A stretch of 64,000 nucleotides of DNA. Source: Bacteroidales bacterium UBA1797 (GTDB taxonomy: Bacteria; Bacteroidota; Bacteroidia; Bacteroidales; VadinHA17). Below, piece after piece: positions 55,430 to 64,000 of this stretch. A program made the position numbers and the translations under genes. The stretch covers positions 19,058-83,057 of the forward strand of contig DCFT01000079.1 of assembly GCA_002319885.1 (NCBI GenBank), written 5' to 3'. The notes under the pieces were generated by a model, which saw only the letters and a list, made by a program, of their open reading frames with translations, was not told where the DNA came from and searched no databases. Every line of letters starts with the position of its first letter. The first letter of the stretch is position 1.

Positions 55430-56301
55430 TTTTCGTAATAGGTATTTATTCCGAGATATTTTTTTATGAAAATCTTACCCCTGTACCTTAATGATAACCT
55501 GTTGAATGAAATATCGTGTTCAAAATTCCAGTTTTTACGTTGGATTCGTGATTCCATGACTTTCGGATGGGAATCGGTAAATAATCTTAAGGAATCAATG
55601 GAAGAATAATCAAATTCCTTACTTCCGTTAGAGTCTTTGGATTTCATCCGTTTCAGGAAGTTTTTATCCTGGTAGAATGAATTTGCATTAATTGCTTTCT
55701 TCATCATTGTTCCAGGCTCTTTTACCCAACCATAATGATAAACATATGCATCGATTGGCTTAACATTGAGTTTTTCGTTTTGATTCTTCCTGAAACCTTG
55801 TGCATCTCTGAATGAGTAGAAATTTTTATTATTTCTGATAATCCGAATCTCGTAGCTATACCATTTCGGGGAAAGTCCGACGTAATCATAGGAACCATAG
55901 AAGTGCAGATAATTGAATAACAAACCATCCACCATTTTATCATCTTTCCATTTCTCCATTGAGGAATAAATACCTGCCAGATATTTTTCATGTATAACTT
56001 CGTCTCCCTGGATATAAAAGGCCCAATCAGAATCCTTGCCTATAGCCTGAAAAGCCTTGTCTGTCTCCGAAGCGAACACTTTCCCCCCAATCTTCATCTC
56101 TGCCGAATCGTCCCAGACAGTCTCGATTATCCTGATTTTTTGTTTATCAATATTCTGAACGAGATCCAGTGTATTATCATCTGATTTACCTACGGCTACA
56201 ACAAAGTCGTCACAAACAGGCAGGATCGAAGTAATTGCCTCAACAACAGGATAGTCAAATCGTGTTGCGTTACGGATAAAAGTAAAGCCGGTTACTTTCA
56301 T
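55414..56301 (-). CDS. glycosyltransferase family 2-like protein
   Basis: 295 residues. The N-terminal GT-A fold has FTFIRNATRFDYPVVEAI, DDFVVAVGKSDDNT and WAFYIQGDEVIHE, with an acidic metal-binding position. The rest is helical and basic. It transfers a sugar from a nucleotide donor; neither donor nor acceptor is evident. No membrane helix is seen. It is isolated between YhhN and the cyanophycinase-like gene, so context gives little help. Confidence 0.82.
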   Translation of the reverse strand: MKVTGFTFIRNATRFDYPVVEAITSILPVCDDFVVAVGKSDDNTLDLVQNIDKQKIRIIETVWDDSAEMKIGGKVFASETDKAFQAIGKDSDWAFYIQGDEVIHEKYLAGIYSSMEKWKDDKMVDGLLFNYLHFYGSYDYVGLSPKWYSYEIRIIRNNKNFYSFRDAQGFRKNQNEKLNVKPIDAYVYHYGWVKEPGTMMKKAINANSFYQDKNFLKRMKSKDSNGSKEFDYSSIDSLRLFTDSHPKVMESRIQRKNWNFEHDISFNRLSLRYRGKIFIKKYLGINTYYENYRII

Positions 56302-56427
56302 TGAATGTACTTGATGAGTTTTAAAAACATGAGAACAAAAATGGTTGGATAAAAGTATGAAAAAAAAGTGTTTCTTGGAGAAATCACAAGTAAAATCAAT
56401 AACTTGTATCCCTTAAACATATTTAAT

Positions 56428-57279
56428 ATGAAGAACTCATCTGCGATTACAATAATCCTACTCGCGCTTTCGCTGTCAGCATGTGTACAACGACAAAATC
56501 AGGTAAAACCAGCCGGGAAGCTTTTTATTATCGGAGGGGGCAACCGTACCGACTCTATGATGAATAAAATGGTTGATATTTCAGGAGTCAGGACCGAAGG
56601 CTATGTCTATATTTTACCCATGGCAAGTGCCACTCCCGATAGTGCAATTATATGGACTAAAGACGATTTCAATGTTACAGGGATAAAAAAAGTCTACGGC
56701 TACAATTTTAAAGCTGGAGAATTACCTCCAAAAGCGCAGCTCGATTCATTACGTAATGCAAAGCTTATTTTTATAAGTGGAGGTGATCAGGCAAGGTTTA
56801 TGTCGGTTGTTCTGAACACCCCGATAATGGATGCCATACATCAGGATTATAAAAACGGATCAGTAATTGCGGGTACAAGCGCCGGGGCAGCTGTCATGAG
56901 CAAAAAGATGATAACCGGGAATCAGAAAAAACATACCGAGCCTGAAGCCGGCTTTGTAACTATTGAATCTGATAATATTGAAGTTACTCAGGGCCTTGGC
57001 TTATTAGCAGATGTAATTATAGATCAACATTTCATTAAGCGTCAGAGACTTAACAGACTAATTGCTGTGTCGATTGAAAACCCTGATGAATTATGTGTTG
57101 CAATGGATGAATCTACTGCAATAATTGTCGATGGTGATTATGCAACAGTTAACGGTATCAGCCAGGTGATCGTAATAAAAAATATAAATAAAATTAAAAG
57201 AATAAGGAATGGCTTACTAGGAACTGAAGGGCTTCAATTAAGCGTCTATTTGCCCGGACAGAAATTCAGATTAAGATGA
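56428..57279 (+). CDS. cyanophycinase-like S51 peptidase, lipoprotein
   Basis: 283 residues from the ATG at 56428, which provides a lipoprotein signal (LALSLSAC, Cys18). A longer reading from 56368 adds 20 unrelated residues. S51 features are IIGGGNRT, FISGGDQARFM, the nucleophile elbow GTSAGAAVM and DQHFIKRQRLNRL. Cyanophycinases release beta-Asp-Arg dipeptides from the storage polymer cyanophycin; exported versions let bacteria feed on it. The next genes, isoaspartyl dipeptidase and a permease, support a role in beta-aspartyl peptide use. Confidence 0.88.
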   Translation: MKNSSAITIILLALSLSACVQRQNQVKPAGKLFIIGGGNRTDSMMNKMVDISGVRTEGYVYILPMASATPDSAIIWTKDDFNVTGIKKVYGYNFKAGELPPKAQLDSLRNAKLIFISGGDQARFMSVVLNTPIMDAIHQDYKNGSVIAGTSAGAAVMSKKMITGNQKKHTEPEAGFVTIESDNIEVTQGLGLLADVIIDQHFIKRQRLNRLIAVSIENPDELCVAMDESTAIIVDGDYATVNGISQVIVIKNINKIKRIRNGLLGTEGLQLSVYLPGQKFRLR

Positions 57280-57310
57280 TGTTTAAAAATATTAACAGCT
57301 ACTAGTGTAT

Positions 57311-57353
57311 GGATTAGAATTGTATCCATCCCGCCTAAAGGATGGGTTAATCC
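57311..57353. terminator. two-stem hairpin between convergent genes
   Basis: An outer pair, GGATTA (57311-57316) with TAATCC (57348-57353), encloses an inner pair, CCATCC (57326-57331) with GGATGG (57340-57345). It sits between the cyanophycinase-like and isoaspartyl dipeptidase genes and is a probable two-way terminator. Confidence 0.5.
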
Positions 57354-57373
57354 TATAATTTTTAGCTATTTAA

Positions 57374-58531
57374 TTATTCATAAGTTCCTCTTTTAATAAT
57401 CTCCCCGCTCCTGACAGCCCATTTTCCCATGGCCAAAAGGTGTACCATCTTCAGTTCTTTATCAAGAAACAAAAGGTCAGCATCCATTCCCGGTGAAATA
57501 AAACCTTTACCCGGCAACTTCAGTATTGTTGCGACATTTGAAGTCAGAACTTTCAAGGCTGTCTCCAGCGGTATCTTTTCTACAGCTACACAATCTGCCA
57601 ATTCACGGAGATTGGATGAAGGCAAGCCCATCTCAAGTTTTACCAGAAATCCCTGTTCATCAAAACCCGGAAGAGATCCGCATGAATCTGATGAAAAAGT
57701 AATATGATTGGCAGGTACACCAGCGTCAAGTAATATCTTAAGTGAAGCCGAAGGCTTTATCTCTTCATCCTGAAAATATGGCCACGAACTGGTAGTTATA
57801 TCCACATAACCGGTTTTACCATAAGTTTTTGAATCTTCAAAAATATAACTATTTCTATTACAATGCGTTGGGAGAAATTGAGTATATTTAAGTTCACTAT
57901 GATTAACTACCTCATGAAGCGGAGAAAATGGGTCTTTTGCATCACCCATATGGATATTTATCATCCCTGCTTTTTTACCAAGCATTCCTCCCACCCTTGC
58001 CTGTGCTGTGATCCGGATTAATTCATTTGTTGTTGGGCATGAACTCCTGTGATCTGATATTGCGAGTTCTCCGACTCCGATAATTTCATCAATCAATGCA
58101 ATATCCCTGCCAGGATCACCTGTAATGGTAGGTGTTGGAACCTGGTATGCGCCTGTCCATATCCAGGCTGAAGCTCCTTGAAGACGCAACGATTTAGCCT
58201 TCATCAGAACTGCTTCTACCGATCGGGTTAATCCATCTGTTCCAAGGCATCCAATTACTGTTGTCACACCTCCTTCAAACATTCGGGAAAGAGTCAGCTC
58301 TGGTGTACGGGTAGCCGGTCCTCCTTCTCCTCCTGCACCGGCAATATGAACATGGTTATCTATTAAACCAGGGACAACTGACAATCCCTTTGCGTCAACT
58401 ACCTCAACATCCAGACCCTGAGGCAGCTCGATTTGATCCGAAATTCCAAGGATAGTGTTTCCACCAATCAACAATTCCTTTTTGCCCAGGAATTCCGGGG
58501 CATAAACGAGAGCATTCCTGATTAGAAGCAT
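57374..58531 (-). CDS. iadA: isoaspartyl dipeptidase
   Basis: 385 residues from the ATG at 58531; the longer reading begins with TTG. Amidohydrolase-fold enzyme with the metal motif GLIDNHVHIAGAGGEGG, EGGVTTVIG, SDHRSS, FLPTHCNR and SSDSCGS. IadA enzymes hydrolyse beta-aspartyl dipeptides such as beta-Asp-Leu, and the same reaction is needed for beta-Asp-Arg from cyanophycin. No signal peptide, so cytoplasmic. It is convergent with the cyanophycinase-like gene and divergent from the YfcC permease gene. Confidence 0.92.
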   Translation of the reverse strand: MLLIRNALVYAPEFLGKKELLIGGNTILGISDQIELPQGLDVEVVDAKGLSVVPGLIDNHVHIAGAGGEGGPATRTPELTLSRMFEGGVTTVIGCLGTDGLTRSVEAVLMKAKSLRLQGASAWIWTGAYQVPTPTITGDPGRDIALIDEIIGVGELAISDHRSSCPTTNELIRITAQARVGGMLGKKAGMINIHMGDAKDPFSPLHEVVNHSELKYTQFLPTHCNRNSYIFEDSKTYGKTGYVDITTSSWPYFQDEEIKPSASLKILLDAGVPANHITFSSDSCGSLPGFDEQGFLVKLEMGLPSSNLRELADCVAVEKIPLETALKVLTSNVATILKLPGKGFISPGMDADLLFLDKELKMVHLLAMGKWAVRSGEIIKRGTYE

Positions 58532-58678
58532 AAGATCTTTTTTAATGAACTGATTCAATAGTAAAATTAGCTATTCTCAGGATTAAAATTAACCTATGAC
58601 CATTTTTTGATTATTTTTACTTAACCGGAATTACTAATAAGTTTTAATAATTGCCTTTCATCCTAACCAAAAAAACCT

Positions 58679-60280
58679 ATGCATTTCAAATTTACTATCC
58701 CTCATAACCTTGTAATTGTCTTCAGTATTATAATAATTGCTGCAGTTCTCACATGGATAATTCCGGGTGGAAAATATGACCGTCACTTAGTTTCCGTGAA
58801 TGGTGTGGAAAGAAGTGTAATTATAAATAATTCATTTCACTATGTTGACAGTCAGCCCCAGACATGGCAGATCTTTTCCGCATTTTATAAGGGATTCATA
58901 AACATGTCTCACATTATTGTCTTCATTCTTATGATAGGCGGAGCATTCTGGATTATGAATGAAACTAAATCAATTGATGTTGGCATATTTTCGTTCCTGG
59001 GGTTTACACAGAGAATGGAGCGATACCGTCTAGTGAAATTGGTTGGTGTAAACAATATTATCATTACATTAATTATGATCATATTCAGTCTGTTCGGAGC
59101 TATATTCGGAATGGCTGAAGAAACCATTGCATTCGCTGTAATATTTGTACCACTTTCAATTTCAATGGGATATGATTCGATTGTTGGAATTTCATTATGT
59201 TACTTTGCTGCACACATCGGGTTTGCGGCAGCTATTCTGAACCCGTTCACTGTTGGCATAGCTCAGGGATTGGCGAGTGTACCACTTTTTACAGGCATAG
59301 AGTACCGTACATTTTGCTGGATTATCATAACATTTATCAGCATCTGTTTCATACTTTGGTATGCAGCCAGGATAAAACGAAATCCACGCAGGAGTCCCAT
59401 GTATGATGCCGACGCTTACTGGAGGCAAAAAGGGAAATCGCATCTCGACGAAATTAAATACTATACACCCGTATCCGCGTGGATCATTGCATTTCTGACC
59501 TGGGTTGCCCTGTTAATCTTTGCCATTAAATATCCTGTCACACACCTGTCAGTTGGTTTATCGGCAGTCTCCGCTCCTCTGCTTCCAATACTGGCAGCAT
59601 TATTCCTTATTTCCAGTTTCTTTACCTTGCGCCGCTCGATACATTTCTTTGTGCTGAATATCCTGGCCTTCACAATGGCGTATCTTATTGTTGGAGTACT
59701 TGGTTATCAGTGGTATATAATGGAAATTGCAGCTCTTTTTCTGGCAATGGGCATAGTTACAGGCTTTGCATCGGGTAAGAAACCCGGTGAAATTACTAAA
59801 CTTTTCGTCGAAGGGGTAAAAGATATTGTATCAGCTTCTCTTGTTGTAGGATTCGCCGGAGGGATTATTGCTATTCTTACTGATGGTCAGATAATTGATA
59901 CAGTCTTATACTCATTATCTGGTGCATTGAAAGGGGCAAATCAGATTTCTGCCATCACAATCATGTACCTTTTTCAATCTGTTTTAAACCTGGTAATAAC
60001 ATCGGGATCAGCAAAAGCCGCTCTCACAATACCTATTATGGCAGAGTTTTCAGATATTGTCGGATTAACAAGGCAGGCAACTATTATGGCTTTTCAGTTT
60101 GGTGCCGGTTTTACCGACATGATCGCACCAACATCAGGGGTTTTGATAGGAGTCCTAGGGATGGCAAGAATACCATATGTAAAATGGCTTAGATGGATAA
60201 TGCCATTTCTTATTATCCTTATTATTGTTGGATTTTTACTTCTTATACCTACAGTAACAATGAAACTTAACGGATTCTGA
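58679..60280 (+). CDS. YfcC-family permease (basic amino acid / dipeptide transporter candidate)
   Basis: 533 residues with 12 or more membrane helices. The N-terminal ITWIIPGGKYDR-like segment (LTWIIPGGKYDRHLV), FGMAEETIAF, HIGFAAAILNPFTVGIAQG and TSGSAKAALTIPIMAEFSD are typical of the YfcC/AbgT-related C4-dicarboxylate carrier superfamily, often labelled basic amino acid antiporters. It is divergent from iadA with 147 bases between their starts. Import of beta-aspartyl dipeptides, or of arginine or aspartate, is inferred from context. Substrate is not shown by sequence. Confidence 0.85.
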   Translation: MHFKFTIPHNLVIVFSIIIIAAVLTWIIPGGKYDRHLVSVNGVERSVIINNSFHYVDSQPQTWQIFSAFYKGFINMSHIIVFILMIGGAFWIMNETKSIDVGIFSFLGFTQRMERYRLVKLVGVNNIIITLIMIIFSLFGAIFGMAEETIAFAVIFVPLSISMGYDSIVGISLCYFAAHIGFAAAILNPFTVGIAQGLASVPLFTGIEYRTFCWIIITFISICFILWYAARIKRNPRRSPMYDADAYWRQKGKSHLDEIKYYTPVSAWIIAFLTWVALLIFAIKYPVTHLSVGLSAVSAPLLPILAALFLISSFFTLRRSIHFFVLNILAFTMAYLIVGVLGYQWYIMEIAALFLAMGIVTGFASGKKPGEITKLFVEGVKDIVSASLVVGFAGGIIAILTDGQIIDTVLYSLSGALKGANQISAITIMYLFQSVLNLVITSGSAKAALTIPIMAEFSDIVGLTRQATIMAFQFGAGFTDMIAPTSGVLIGVLGMARIPYVKWLRWIMPFLIILIIVGFLLLIPTVTMKLNGF

Positions 60281-61045
60281 TTTTCTTTATATAGTTCTTT
60301 TGTTTTATTCCCTACCTGAAGATCCTTTCATTTGTTCTGAAAGCCATTAACTGCTAACCACAGTTTTAAGGCACTATTCTCAGTGTTGCGAAATTCAGCC
60401 ATTTAATTTATAACTGACATTATTTTTGTCATTAAAATTGTACATAGCAGCAAAAATAAAATTATCCTGCTAATATCCTGACCTGAAAGCTGGCTTTAAA
60501 AAACGAAAGAGAATTCAATGACAAAAACAGTGCTTTTTTAAGGGCAATCAATAAAGTGACTTATATAATTCCTTCATTGCTCTCAGGTAAAATATCGGAC
60601 AGGAAGTGATAAGGCTTTTTTTGAAACAGGTGAAATGAACTAACTGTATATATGGGCGGAAGAAATACCTTTCAGGTAATATGTTATCAGACCGGTATAA
60701 GGATTTTGTTTCATCAATTTTTTAAATACATTGGTCAAAATACGCAAAAACAGCTTTTAGGAGTCAGAAGAGTCTCAGATAAATAATATATATCTGATTA
60801 TCTGTTATTTAAGAAATTTCATGTTTGGATATTAAAAGAAGATATGAAAATAATAGTAAAAATGCATTCATTTTTTACCAATGAAACGTTTCTATACATT
60901 AATAGCCAATTATCATTGATGTTCATTCATTTTAATGAGAATTTTCGACTCCTGTTGACCTAACATTAATCAATATGCTACATTTAAAAATTTGATTGAA
61001 GTTAACTTATTGAATAATTTTAATTCCAAACAGGGAATCAGATCG
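60281..61045. other. long non-coding region before the surface-polymer genes
   Basis: About 760 bases, AT-rich, with no ORF that I trust and no clear TAnnTTTG box. A short inverted repeat of CAGATA/TATCTG type occurs near 60775-60805. It may contain the promoter and a long leader for the genes starting at 61046. Confidence 0.5.
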
Positions 61046-61678
61046 ATGAAGAGTAAACCACACGCAAACAATAAACATATTACTAAGAATCAACGTGTTA
61101 GTAAGCGCTCTCGTTTTAAAGGTTCGGCAGGTGTAAATACCGATATCAATCCTATATATGCAAAACTGGCCGAAGAGGGTCATGAAAACTTCTATAATTA
61201 TCTCGATTGGTTAGGTTTGTCTAAAAGTCCGGATTTTTTGATATTAACTTCATCACACCACTATTATTTCGAAAATGAGGATCTAAAAGAGGTTAAAACT
61301 GTGGTAAATCTTGAAAAATTAAACAATATAAAAGGGTTAAAGGATTTTCTACATTCAATTTATCATGTACTTCCGAAAAAATGCTATTTTGTTGGAAGTT
61401 TCACCGACAATAAAAATCATAAAAGTATATTTTCGTATACCAACAGGTACTACGACAAATTAACCGGGCGAATTTCAAATACTGAGAAAAGCGTTGGCCA
61501 AAGTAGTACGTTCCTGAATGTTATATATCACCTATTTGACTCAAATTCAAAAAGATACATGACTGAAAGAACAGCGAGACTGTTGTTTGTGAATTCAGGT
61601 CTGAAGATTTTGGACATTACTGAATTTAACGGTCTTACTTATTTTTGCACCCAAAAAGATATAGTGTCTGCAGAATAA
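61046..61678 (+). CDS. uncharacterised protein upstream of a sugar-phosphate transferase
   Basis: 210 residues from the ATG at 61046; a TTG 54 bases upstream would extend it. The N-terminal 35 residues are very basic. The rest is a mixed alpha/beta domain with NYLDWLGLSKSPDFLILTSS, LHSIYHVLPKKCYFVGSF and a C-terminal TARLLFVNSGLKILDITEF that recalls the last strand-helix part of SAM-methyltransferase folds, though the SAM-binding motif is missing. I do not recognise the family. The neighbouring sugar transferase suggests a role in surface polysaccharide synthesis. Confidence 0.6.
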   Translation: MKSKPHANNKHITKNQRVSKRSRFKGSAGVNTDINPIYAKLAEEGHENFYNYLDWLGLSKSPDFLILTSSHHYYFENEDLKEVKTVVNLEKLNNIKGLKDFLHSIYHVLPKKCYFVGSFTDNKNHKSIFSYTNRYYDKLTGRISNTEKSVGQSSTFLNVIYHLFDSNSKRYMTERTARLLFVNSGLKILDITEFNGLTYFCTQKDIVSAE

Positions 61679-61751
61679 TTATTACTTTCACAGGTTAGTT
61701 TCAGGTTTTAATTGGACAATGCAAACTCCCTGACGCGATGTATTCTTGTTT

Positions 61752-63008
61752 ATGGATCTTCTTAATTCTCAATATCAGTTTCATATTGACTCTCGTATGA
61801 AGATATTGAATTATGTGAAAAAAATACTGAATCCTATTGATGTTTTATCAATTCTTTTTGCATTTCAATGTTCTTACATGCTGAATTATTTTCAGAAGGG
61901 TGGCTTTTTTTTCTCCGATATCAATTTATTAAAACTCTTTTTATGGATACTCCCTTTCTGGATAATGATTTTATTCATGGTAAAAGTCACCGGGATACCT
62001 ACTAAACGTTATAAAGTTCTGTTTTTTTTATATCTGCAATCATCAATTTCAATTTTTTTCCTTCTTACACTCTTCTATTTTTTACTGGGAATAAACTCAG
62101 TCCCCCGATTGTTTCTCATCGAACTGTCGTTTTCAGGATTCCTTTTCCTGTTTATCGTACGAGTATTGGTTTACAGGATTCTTAAAATCCTTGGAATAAA
62201 AGGCTACAATCAAGTAAATATTATCATAATTGCTGACAGTTTTTCATTGTCGTACATTGAAGATATTCTATCGAATAAAGAGCTGGGTTATAAAATAATT
62301 GTGATATTTTCAGATTCAGTACTGATCAAACAAAAATTTGAAAACGCCGCAATTATTCTTCCGGAAATATATTTAGGCATACTCAACGATTTGATAGAGG
62401 TTGATTTCATAGATGAAGTTCTGTTTATGAAAGAGAAAACAGATTCAGCTAAGGTTCGGGAAATTCTTAGATCATGTGAAGATCTGGGAGTTACTTTAAA
62501 ACTAAAGATTAAAAACCCAAAAGCTAACCTTTCCAGTGCTGTAAGGGCAGATACAGGACATGGTAAATTTTTGAGTTTTATTAATATCCCCAACAATTCC
62601 TATGCTCAGGCAATTAAGAAGACATTAGATATCAATATGGCGCTTTTAATGATTGTTGTTTTATCTCCATTCTTAATTCTCTTTAGTGTTTTGATTAAGC
62701 TTACTTCAAGGGGACCTGTTATATATGATCTTGTAAAAACAGGATGGAGAGGCAGACAGATCAAAGTATACAGATTCAGAACAATGTATACAAATAACGA
62801 AAAGCAGACCGGGTTTTCTGAATTTGATATTAAACCTGATTGTTTAGATCCTGATCTTAAAAAAGATGAAAGGTTTACCACAATCGGAAGATTCCTTTTT
62901 AAGTCAGGGTTGGATCAGCTGCCTCAGTTATTCAATGTTTTAAAGGGCGATATGCCAATTATCAGTCAGCGTCACCCTCTCCAGAGCGATAATGTTAAAC
63001 TCCGTTGA
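61752..63008 (+). CDS. polyprenyl sugar-phosphate transferase with divergent C terminus
   Basis: 418 residues from the ATG at 61752. Four or five membrane helices (about 20-150) and a CoA-binding-like domain (about 155-260) precede the bacterial sugar transferase domain (about 285-418). That domain has a membrane helix, the KVYRFRTMYTN block (family: KFRSM) and FKSGLDQLPQLFNVLKGDM. The usual VGPRP after this reads ISQRHP, and the protein stops about 15 residues later, shorter than typical. It would load a sugar phosphate onto undecaprenyl phosphate to begin a surface polysaccharide. The altered end may impair or change activity. Confidence 0.85.
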   Translation: MDLLNSQYQFHIDSRMKILNYVKKILNPIDVLSILFAFQCSYMLNYFQKGGFFFSDINLLKLFLWILPFWIMILFMVKVTGIPTKRYKVLFFLYLQSSISIFFLLTLFYFLLGINSVPRLFLIELSFSGFLFLFIVRVLVYRILKILGIKGYNQVNIIIIADSFSLSYIEDILSNKELGYKIIVIFSDSVLIKQKFENAAIILPEIYLGILNDLIEVDFIDEVLFMKEKTDSAKVREILRSCEDLGVTLKLKIKNPKANLSSAVRADTGHGKFLSFINIPNNSYAQAIKKTLDINMALLMIVVLSPFLILFSVLIKLTSRGPVIYDLVKTGWRGRQIKVYRFRTMYTNNEKQTGFSEFDIKPDCLDPDLKKDERFTTIGRFLFKSGLDQLPQLFNVLKGDMPIISQRHPLQSDNVKLR

Positions 63009-63290
63009 AGGAATAGTGTTCGGCTCCTTTAGTTCTAGTTAATGAAAATGTCGAAAAGCTTCCGACAATTCATGTTAAAAACAAAACCAGAGTGTTCATA
63101 TAATAAAGTGAAAAGCAAAAAATTAACATTATTTATTATTTTAGCAAGAAAATCCGAAGTCATTATGGATCTGTTAATAGATAATAGATAACATCTTTCC
63201 ATATAATTGGTTATGTAAAACAATTTTATTTTTTATTTTTAACTTTTTCGAATAATAAATGTTAATTATAGTATTATAATCAGAACGAAA

Positions 63291-64000
63291 ATGAAACATA
63301 GAAATTTATTTAAAACAATTAGTCTTATTGTCTTTGTAGTTTTTTCAACGATAGCTGTCAAAGCCCAGGGACGAAATGATGTTATCGAAGCTTATAATGA
63401 AGGAGCCAAAGCTGTTCAGACGAATCCCCAGGCAGCAATTAAAGCCTTTGAGAATGTAGTCACCCTGTCCAAACAGGTTGGTGATTCTGCAGCTGATCTA
63501 AGTCAGAAGGCAATAAAAGTATTACCAAGTTTGTATTATAATGTTGCTGCAGATGCATATTCCGGGAAAAAGCCAACTCCCGAAATAATACGGGCTGCAA
63601 AAAATGCAGTTGCTGCAGCAGAAAAATATGATAATACTTCCGTTAAACAGAACGCTGACAATATTCTGGAAAAGGCATATAATAAAATGGCGGGCGAATA
63701 TTTTTCTAAAGATGATTACAATAATACTCTTGCAGCATTTGACAGCGTTTTGATGATTAACCCCGATTATTCTTCTGCATTATATAATAAGGCATTAATA
63801 TATATGAAACAGGGTAATTCTGAAGATTTTGAAAAAACTATCGACATGTATATTGAGAAAATGAAAGCAGCAAATGATGAAGCTAAGGTTAAACAGGCAT
63901 CCACACTGGCGCTTGGCTACTTTCGTGCAACCGGATCAAAGTCAGATCAGGCAGATAAACTTGATGAGGCACTTATCTTTCTTAATAAAGCTGCAAAATA
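63291..64000 (+). CDS. exported TPR-repeat protein, partial
   Basis: 236 residues are visible from the ATG at 63291 and the frame stays open to the edge. A signal peptide (MKHRNLFKTISLIVFVVFSTIAVKAQ, cleavage after residue 26) is followed by helical repeats of TPR type (AYNEGAKAVQTNPQAAIKAF, AAFDSVLMINPDYSSALYNK, LIYMKQGNSEDFEK). Such proteins act as scaffolds in the periplasm. The C-terminal part, which might identify it, lies outside the window. Confidence 0.8.
   Translation, partial: MKHRNLFKTISLIVFVVFSTIAVKAQGRNDVIEAYNEGAKAVQTNPQAAIKAFENVVTLSKQVGDSAADLSQKAIKVLPSLYYNVAADAYSGKKPTPEIIRAAKNAVAAAEKYDNTSVKQNADNILEKAYNKMAGEYFSKDDYNNTLAAFDSVLMINPDYSSALYNKALIYMKQGNSEDFEKTIDMYIEKMKAANDEAKVKQASTLALGYFRATGSKSDQADKLDEALIFLNKAAK

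Noticed and set aside
63035..63223. Minus-strand ORF of 62 codons before the TPR gene
   Set aside because: AT-rich chance frame in the probable promoter region; no features.
1..64000. Mobile element, phage, CRISPR array or RNA gene
   Set aside because: No transposase, integrase, direct-repeat array or tRNA/rRNA-like sequence was found on either strand by reading.

Overview
The window comes from a member of the Bacteroidota, most likely a plant-polysaccharide degrader of the order Bacteroidales/Marinilabiliales. The evidence is a SusC/SusD pair, a one-protein hybrid two-component system, many lipoprotein signals on glycosidases, Bacteroidota-type promoters (TTTG, spacer, TAnnTTTG), a serine palmitoyltransferase for sphingolipids, and AT-rich DNA with few Shine-Dalgarno sequences. 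No rRNA, tRNA, CRISPR array, transposase or integrase was recognised.

Left part (1-16.5 kb, all on the minus strand): a polysaccharide utilisation locus. It has a hybrid two-component sensor/regulator, then SusC, SusD and a third surface lipoprotein ending at a strong terminator. Beyond that come a small lipoprotein, a GH31 alpha-xylosidase with a PA14 insert, and a GH130 phosphorylase cut by the window edge. A Rid/chorismatase-like gene sits upstream of the regulator.

Centre-left (16.5-28.6 kb, minus strand): a long L-arabinose operon. In order of transcription it holds a sodium/sugar symporter, araA, a Nudix-type AraR, araD, araB, a GH51 arabinofuranosidase, a GH127 beta-L-arabinofuranosidase and a beta-helix lipoprotein. 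Outer enzymes release arabinose, the symporter imports it and AraA/B/D convert it to D-xylulose 5-phosphate. The D-xylose counterpart, xylB-xylA (38.9-41.8 kb), feeds the same intermediate. A second GH127-like enzyme lies beside it.

Centre (28.6-38.8 kb): lipid and ion genes. These are an atypical acyltransferase, a patatin-like phospholipase, and an operon pairing an Nramp-related permease with a soluble MgtE-N/CBS protein. That operon has a good promoter and a 5' leader that can fold into two mutually exclusive hairpins, one hiding an unusually strong Shine-Dalgarno sequence. I regard this as the best candidate for an undescribed regulatory element here. Serine palmitoyltransferase and a short-chain dehydrogenase follow on the plus strand.

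Right part (42-64 kb): a TolB-like protein, GH116, an acyltransferase / lipid kinase / HAD phosphatase operon, a GH172 (DUF2961) protein, a small beta-barrel protein, prolyl oligopeptidase, GH30, a YhhN protein and a glycosyltransferase. Next is a cyanophycinase-like lipoprotein / isoaspartyl dipeptidase / YfcC permease group that looks like a beta-aspartyl peptide degradation module. The end holds an unknown protein, a polyprenyl sugar-phosphate transferase with a divergent C terminus, and a TPR protein cut by the edge. Imperfect palindromic intergenic repeats recur through 21-53 kb.
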